From Cupriavidus basilensis (GTDB lineage: Bacteria; Pseudomonadota; Gammaproteobacteria; Burkholderiales; Burkholderiaceae): a stretch of 64,000 nt of DNA. Made by a program: the position numbers and the translations under genes. The DNA is taken from NCBI RefSeq assembly GCF_000876015.1, contig NZ_BBQM01000024.1:186001-250000 (forward strand). Direction: 5' to 3'. The notes under the pieces are model-generated. The model ran no database searches. It worked only from the letters and a program-made list of their open reading frames with translations, and was not told the origin of the DNA. Shown one piece after another: positions 59,369-64,000 of the stretch (its first letter is position 1; each line of letters begins with the position of its first letter).

Positions 59369-60820
59369 CTACTGCCGCAGCGCCAGCCAGATCGCCTTGG
59401 GCTCGGTGAAGTTGTCGATGGCCGCGTCGCCGTGCTCGCGCCCCAGGCCCGAATCGCCGGCGCCGCCCCAGGGCAGGCGCACGTCGGTGTGGCCGTAGGT
59501 GTTGATCCACACGGTGCCCGCGCGCAGCTCGCCGGCCACCTGGTGGACGCGGCCGATGTCCGCGCTCCACACGCCGGCGGCCAGGCTGAAGGCGGTGCCG
59601 TTGGCGATGCGCACGGCGTCGGCTTCGTCCTCGAAGCGGATCACGCTGGCCACCGGGCCGAAGATCTCTTCCTGCGAGATGCGCATCTCGTGCTCGACGT
59701 TGGCGAACACCGTGGGCGCCACGAAGTAGCCTTTGTCGCCGAGGCGCGCGCCGCCGGTGACGGCGGTGGCGCCCTCGCGCCTGCCGATCTCCACGTAGTC
59801 GAGCACGGTCTTCATCTGCGCGGCGGAGACCACCGGGCCCATCGTGGTGTCGGGCGAGGCCGGGTCGCCCACGCGGATCGAGCTGGCGCGCGCCGCGAGC
59901 TTTTCCACCACCTCGTCGTAGATCTCGCGCTGGGCCAGGATGCGCGAGCCCGCCGAGCAGACCTGGCCGGAGTTGAAGAAGATGCCGGAGGCGGCGGCGC
60001 GCACCGCGGCGTCCACGTTGGCGTCGGCGAAGATCAGGTTGGCGGACTTGCCGCCCAGCTCCAGCGTGACGCGCTTGAAGTTGGCCGCGGCGCCCTGCAT
60101 GATGCCGCGCCCCACGCCGGGCGAGCCGGTGAAGGTGACTTTGTCGATGCCGGGGTGCGCCACCAGCGCGTTGCCCACCACGCTGCCCTTGCCGGTGACG
60201 ATGTTGAGCACGCCCGGCGGCAGCCCGGCTTCCAGCGCCAGCTCGGCCACGCGCAGCGCGGTCAGCGGCGTGATCTCGGCGGGCTTGACGATCAGCGTGC
60301 AGCCGCAGGCCAGCGCCGGCGCGATCTTCCACATGCCGATCATGAGCGGGAAGTTCCACGGCACGATGGCCGCCACCACGCCGACCGGCTCGCGCACGGT
60401 GTAGGTCAGCGCGCCGGGGCGCGCCGGCACCACCTGGCCGTTGATCTTGTCGGCCCAGCCGGCGTAGTAGCGTAGCGTGTCGATCACCGCCGGCATGTCC
60501 TGGCGCCGCACCGCGGCGAGCGGCTTGCCGGCGTCCAGGCTTTCCAGCGCGATGAGTTCCTCCTGGTGCAGCTCGAGCAGGTCGGCCAGGCGGTACAGGA
60601 TGCGGCCGCGCTCGGCGGCGCGCATGCCGTTCCAGACCCTGAGCGCGGCGCGCGCGGCCGCCACCGCGAGGTCGACGTCGGCGGCGCTGCCCTGCGCCAC
60701 CAGCGCGATGGGCGCCTCGGTGGCGGGGTTGAGGTCGGTGGAATATTCGCCGGTGCCGGGCGGCTGGCGCTTGCCGTCGATCAGCAGGTCGTGTCGGGGC
60801 AGTTCGGGCTGCGTGCTCAT
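59369..60820 (-). CDS. Aldehyde dehydrogenase, betaine/phenylacetaldehyde-like
   Basis: A 483-residue NAD-dependent aldehyde dehydrogenase. VPWNFPLMIGMWKIAPAL (near residue 152), TLELGGKSANLIF (catalytic Glu, near 250) and NSGQVCSAGSR (catalytic Cys, near 286) are intact, as is EEIFGPVASV. The type is that of betaine-aldehyde or indole-/phenyl-acetaldehyde dehydrogenases; the substrate cannot be fixed. AGGAG lies 7 bases before the ATG at 60820. It converges on pssA with a 78-base gap and has no catabolic partner next to it; the two-component genes lie upstream on the same strand. Confidence 0.9.
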   Translation of the reverse strand: MSTQPELPRHDLLIDGKRQPPGTGEYSTDLNPATEAPIALVAQGSAADVDLAVAAARAALRVWNGMRAAERGRILYRLADLLELHQEELIALESLDAGKPLAAVRRQDMPAVIDTLRYYAGWADKINGQVVPARPGALTYTVREPVGVVAAIVPWNFPLMIGMWKIAPALACGCTLIVKPAEITPLTALRVAELALEAGLPPGVLNIVTGKGSVVGNALVAHPGIDKVTFTGSPGVGRGIMQGAAANFKRVTLELGGKSANLIFADANVDAAVRAAASGIFFNSGQVCSAGSRILAQREIYDEVVEKLAARASSIRVGDPASPDTTMGPVVSAAQMKTVLDYVEIGRREGATAVTGGARLGDKGYFVAPTVFANVEHEMRISQEEIFGPVASVIRFEDEADAVRIANGTAFSLAAGVWSADIGRVHQVAGELRAGTVWINTYGHTDVRLPWGGAGDSGLGREHGDAAIDNFTEPKAIWLALRQ

Positions 60821-61090
60821 GGTCGCTCCTCGCTTGGGTCGGTGGAACCGGGCGGCACGGTGACGCGGGGCGTATGCGGCTTGCCGGAGCCCGTGCCTGC
60901 TGTCATGCATGCAGTGTGGGCGGGCGCCGGCTCTAAGTCCAATTAATAGGATGGATTGATTAATACGAAATTTGCATGAGTCGGGCGAGCACGCGCCGCG
61001 GCCGGCGCCGGCCCGCGCACCGCAGCCGCGCCGCTGGTCGTGCCGCAGCGGCACCTTGGTCACACCTCGGCAGCACCTCGGCCGCGCACC

Positions 61091-62929
61091 TCAGCCATGC
61101 GCTCGCATGCCGGCCGCGCGCGGGATCTCGGGCCGCCAGCCGGCTTCGCTCAGCAGCGCCGTCATGGCCGTGTGCAGGTGCTGCGCCACCACCGGCTTGT
61201 GCAGCAGCGCCGCGCTGTCGGCATGGACGCTGCGCAGGCGGTCCGGCGCGGTGTCGCCGGTGATGATGACGGTGGGGATGGGCCGGCCCAGCCGCGCGCG
61301 GATGGCTTCCATCGCCTGGCTGCCGGTGCGCTCGCCGCGCAGGCGGTAGTCGGCCAGCAGCAGGTCGGGCTTGAAGTCGTCGAGCGTGTCCAGCGCTTCG
61401 TCCTCGGACTCCACCGCGAGGCAGGCGGCCTGCCAGCTTTGCAGCAGCTCGCGCATGGCGGTGCGGATGTCGGGGTCGTCGTCGAGCACCAGCACGCGCA
61501 GCCCGTTCAGCGCGGGCCGCGGCAGCAGGCCGGCGGCGATGTCGTCCGGCGCGTCCTCGGGCTGCGCGGCCTGCATGGCCTGCGTGGCATGGCCCATGAG
61601 CGGCAGGGCGAAGCGGAACACCGAGCCGCGCCCGGGGCGCGAGTTGAGCAGCACGCGGGTCGAGATGGTGCGCGCCAGGCCTTCCACGATGGCCAGCCCC
61701 AGCCCCAGCCCCTTGCGCTGGTCGCGCTCCGGGTTGCCGAGCTGGTGGAACTCGCGGAAGATCGCGCGCCGCTGGCCCAGCGGGATGCCGATGCCGGTAT
61801 CCCAGACTTCCAGCACCGCCGTGTCCCGCCGCAGGCGGCACGCCACCAGCACGCCGCCCTGGCTGGTGTAGCGGATGGCGTTGGCGATCAGGTTGCGCAG
61901 GATCAGCTCGACGAGGTTGGGGTCGGCGAACACCGCGACGGTGGTGTCGCGCGTGCGGTAGAACAGGCCGCGCGCGTCGGCCTGCGGCGCGAACTCGTTC
62001 TCCAGCTTGTAGAGCATCGGCTGCAGCGGGAACAGGCGCGGCCGCGGCGTGATCACGCCGGCATCCACCTTGGAGAAGTCCAGCAGCGTGTTGAGCATCT
62101 CGCGCGCCGCGCCCGAGGCCGCCTCGATATGCGCCAGCAACTGGCGCTGCTTGTCGTTGAGCTCGGAGCGGCCCAGCGTGACCACGAACAGCCCGAGCGC
62201 GTGCAGCGGCTGGCGCAGGTCGTGGCTGGCCGAGGCCAGGAACACGGACTTGGCGCGGTTGGCTTCCTCGGCCTCGCGCTGGGCGGATTCGGCGCGCGCG
62301 GTCTGCTCGCGCAGGCGCGCGATCAGCTCCACGTTGGCGAAGCGCAGCGCGATGGCGTGGCGCGCCACGCGCGCGTAGTTGCGCGCGAACACCATCAGCA
62401 CCGCCAGGTAGAGCGGCGCGCCGAGGAACATGGCCAGGTAGGCGGTGTCCCCGGTGGCGACGAAGACCGCCCACACCGGCACGATGGCCGGCACGAAGAA
62501 CCCGATCGCCACCGGCAGGCACGCGGAGAACACCGCCAGCGCGGCGGCGCTCATGCCGGCGATCAGCGACAGGATGCAGATCACCGTGGCCGGGGAGCCG
62601 ACGTCCATGTAGAGCCACGCGGCCAGCCCCCACAGGCCGCCGATCACCGTCAGCAGCGCCGTCATGCCGCGCGCGTAGGCGCCGGCGCCGGTCTCGCCGG
62701 TGCGGTCCGGCATGGCGCGCCGGCCGAAGTGGCCCAGCGCGCAGCACGCCGCCAGCGCGGCGGCCCAGGCGAACGCGCCGGGGTGGCGGTTGCCCACGCT
62801 CAGCCCCAGCGCGAGGATCAGCCCCGCCAGCGCGCAGCCCAGCATGGCGATGCCGAAGCTCTGGTCGATCAGTTCCATCTCCGCGGCCAGCAGGCGCGGT
62901 TCGTCATAGCGGGGAACGGGCAGCGCCAT
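61091..62929 (-). CDS. Hybrid sensor histidine kinase with 7-segment membrane domain
   Basis: A 612-residue hybrid kinase. About six or seven hydrophobic segments (residues 25-190) form a membrane sensor without a large periplasmic part. A coiled-coil linker (residues 200-232) leads to the phosphoacceptor His in SASHDLRQPLHALGLF (near 240), ATP site with NLIANAIRYT, DTGIGIP and GLGLGLAIV, and a C-terminal receiver (about 475-600, LVLDDDPD and LADYRLRGERTG with the phospho-Asp). It starts three bases after the response-regulator gene, so the two are translated together. The signal is unknown. Confidence 0.92.
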   Translation of the reverse strand: MALPVPRYDEPRLLAAEMELIDQSFGIAMLGCALAGLILALGLSVGNRHPGAFAWAAALAACCALGHFGRRAMPDRTGETGAGAYARGMTALLTVIGGLWGLAAWLYMDVGSPATVICILSLIAGMSAAALAVFSACLPVAIGFFVPAIVPVWAVFVATGDTAYLAMFLGAPLYLAVLMVFARNYARVARHAIALRFANVELIARLREQTARAESAQREAEEANRAKSVFLASASHDLRQPLHALGLFVVTLGRSELNDKQRQLLAHIEAASGAAREMLNTLLDFSKVDAGVITPRPRLFPLQPMLYKLENEFAPQADARGLFYRTRDTTVAVFADPNLVELILRNLIANAIRYTSQGGVLVACRLRRDTAVLEVWDTGIGIPLGQRRAIFREFHQLGNPERDQRKGLGLGLAIVEGLARTISTRVLLNSRPGRGSVFRFALPLMGHATQAMQAAQPEDAPDDIAAGLLPRPALNGLRVLVLDDDPDIRTAMRELLQSWQAACLAVESEDEALDTLDDFKPDLLLADYRLRGERTGSQAMEAIRARLGRPIPTVIITGDTAPDRLRSVHADSAALLHKPVVAQHLHTAMTALLSEAGWRPEIPRAAGMRAHG

Positions 62930-62932
62930 GGC

Positions 62933-63673
62933 TCACCTGCCGTTCTGGACCAGGCCGCGGCGCTGCGCCTCGAGCACCGCTTCGACGCGGCTGACCACGC
63001 CGAGGTGGTCGAGGATGGCCGCCACGTGGACCCGCACGGTGTTCTCCGAAAGGCCCAGGTGATGCGCGATGATCTTGTTGGAGCGGCCCAGGCTGAGCTG
63101 CTCCAGCACCTCGAGCTGGCGCGGCGTCAGCGAGCTGGCCTGGTAGGCGCCGCCGCCTGCGCTGCCTGCGCCGCCGGCGCCGCCGGGGTTGCGGGACGCG
63201 CCGTCCGCGGTGCCGGCGCTGTCCGGCAGCGCGTCGAGGTCGGGGCCGAAATAGGTCTCGCCGCCGAGGACGCGGGCGATGGCCTGCTCGATCTGCACGC
63301 TGTCCGCCGATTTCGGCAGGAAGCCCGCGATCTCCTTGCGCGCCGCGTCCGGAATGGCGTCCAGCCCGGACGTGCCGGAGACGATCAGGATGCGCGCCGC
63401 CGGGAAATGCCGGCGCAGCACCTTGACGCCCTCGAGGCCGTTGAGCCCCGGCATCTGGATGTCGAGCAGGATGATGTCCACGGCCGCGCCGCGGTGGTCC
63501 TGCACCGCGCCCATGACCGAGCCGGCCTCGATGATGCCGGCCACGCTGGGGCTGTCCGCCAGCACCAGGCGCAGGCCGGTGCGGAACAGGGTGTGGTCGT
63601 CGATCAGCAGCAGTCGGGCGTTGAGCATGGGGGCGGTGGGCGGCACGGTGGCCGTGGCAGAAAGACTAAGCAT
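62933..63673 (-). CDS. LuxR/NarL-family response regulator
   Basis: A 246-residue response regulator. The receiver (residues 18-135) has LLLIDDHTLFRTGL (acidic pair) and the phospho-Asp in IILLDIQMPG (near 70); LPKS gives the conserved Lys. A Gly/Ala/Ser-rich linker of about 45 residues (155-180) leads to a LuxR helix-turn-helix (SLTPRQLEVLEQLSLGRSNKIIAHHLGLSENTVRVHVAAILDHLGV). It is partner of the hybrid kinase, three bases downstream. An inner ATG at 63628 has no ribosome site, so 63673 is used. Confidence 0.9.
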   Translation of the reverse strand: MLSLSATATVPPTAPMLNARLLLIDDHTLFRTGLRLVLADSPSVAGIIEAGSVMGAVQDHRGAAVDIILLDIQMPGLNGLEGVKVLRRHFPAARILIVSGTSGLDAIPDAARKEIAGFLPKSADSVQIEQAIARVLGGETYFGPDLDALPDSAGTADGASRNPGGAGGAGSAGGGAYQASSLTPRQLEVLEQLSLGRSNKIIAHHLGLSENTVRVHVAAILDHLGVVSRVEAVLEAQRRGLVQNGR

Positions 63674-63957
63674 AGCAAGCGCCCCGCCGCGAAGCCGCGC
63701 GCGCGATGCCGAGGGCCGAAGGGCGCATTGGACTCGATTCTTGCCGCACTGTCCATCACCCCTACCTTCGAGGGGAAAGGTTTCGCCGCCGGCCCCCGCC
63801 GATTTCCCGCCAGGCCGCGCCAGCGCTGGCTTCGCGGGGTGCCGGAGCGGCCCTGCGGCGGGCCGCACTAGTCCGGAAAGATTATTTCGCCGCCGGGGCC
63901 CCGCTGTCACCATGCAGGCGTGGGCGATTTCCGCGACTCGCTCATACCACTTTTCTT
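63674..63957. other. Gene-free stretch at the right edge
   Basis: These 284 bases between the response-regulator start and the terminator at the edge hold no supported gene. It ends with an in-frame short ATG (63912) reading MQAWAISATRSYHFSC and running into the terminator stem, which could be a leader peptide or just chance. A + strand transcript of a small RNA or an attenuated leader for a gene past the window edge is possible. Confidence 0.4.
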
Positions 63958-63988
63958 GCCCACAACCACCCGGCTGTGGGCTTTTTTT
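63958..63988 (+). terminator. Rho-independent terminator at the window edge
   Basis: Stem GCCCACA (63958-63964) with TGTGGGC (63975-63981), ten-base loop, then seven T's (63982-63988) on the + strand. No + strand gene ends nearby: the last ones are the LuxR pair on the other strand. It may end a small RNA or act as an attenuator of the next gene. Confidence 0.75.
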
Positions 63989-64000
63989 CGCCTGTACGAT

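Overview
The window is 64 kb of very GC-rich DNA with tightly packed genes. The gene set points to a betaproteobacterium of the Burkholderiaceae, most likely Cupriavidus or a close relative: a Burkholderia-type llpE-RND efflux locus with a divergent LysR gene, many LysR and GntR regulators, a porin of the Burkholderia type, and many small catabolic clusters. I saw no rRNA, tRNA, CRISPR array, transposase or phage gene.

Region 1 (1-9.8 kb) is the most unusual. A heme-oxygenase-like diiron oxidase (HDO) gene is present twice, in opposite orientations, as a nearly identical inverted repeat of about 838 bp that includes its promoter. One copy leads a leftward operon (2Fe-2S ferredoxin, unknown 102-residue protein, second ferredoxin cut by the window edge). 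The other leads a rightward operon (aldehyde dehydrogenase, GlcG-like protein, ferredoxin-type reductase, GntR regulator). Between them lie divergent genes for an ornithine-cyclodeaminase-family enzyme and an unclassified permease. Four GTATAC-centred sites sit at the promoters and fit a GntR operator. I read this as an undescribed oxygen-dependent catabolic system for a nitrogen-containing substrate; the substrate is unknown.

Region 2 (9.9-21.5 kb) starts with a WrbA-like flavoprotein and a uracil-DNA glycosylase. A leftward aromatic cluster follows: branched-chain-type ABC transporter (with a LivM-LivG fusion), amidase, extradiol dioxygenase, RidA protein and semialdehyde dehydrogenase, with a Crp/Fnr regulator at its head. 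Two TGTATC-N4-GATACA palindromes inside the cluster are likely its operators.

Region 3 (21.6-36 kb) holds mostly single genes: porin, LysR, Ca2+/H+ antiporter, OsmC, BON protein, GlxA-type regulator, M20 peptidase, LysR-lrgAB, glutaminase, LysE exporter, hydrolase, and an Fe-S-type (COG2345) regulator facing a RidA-like gene across a 14-bp-arm palindrome.

Region 4 (36-45 kb) is an RND efflux locus: LysR regulator, divergent llpE-like pseudo-lipase, membrane fusion protein, RND pump and outer membrane factor, closed by a strong terminator. Region 5 (45-54.6 kb) has a YcgR/PilZ protein, a sirtuin, a methyltransferase, a PAS-GAF-GGDEF-EAL protein and a LysR / DUF4286-like / MFS / GntR module. 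Region 6 (54.7-64 kb) has small DUF proteins, an ExeM-like nuclease with a GlyGly-CTERM-like tail, a HAD hydrolase, phosphatidylserine synthase, an aldehyde dehydrogenase, a response regulator-hybrid kinase pair, and at the right edge a terminator on the + strand with no gene before it.
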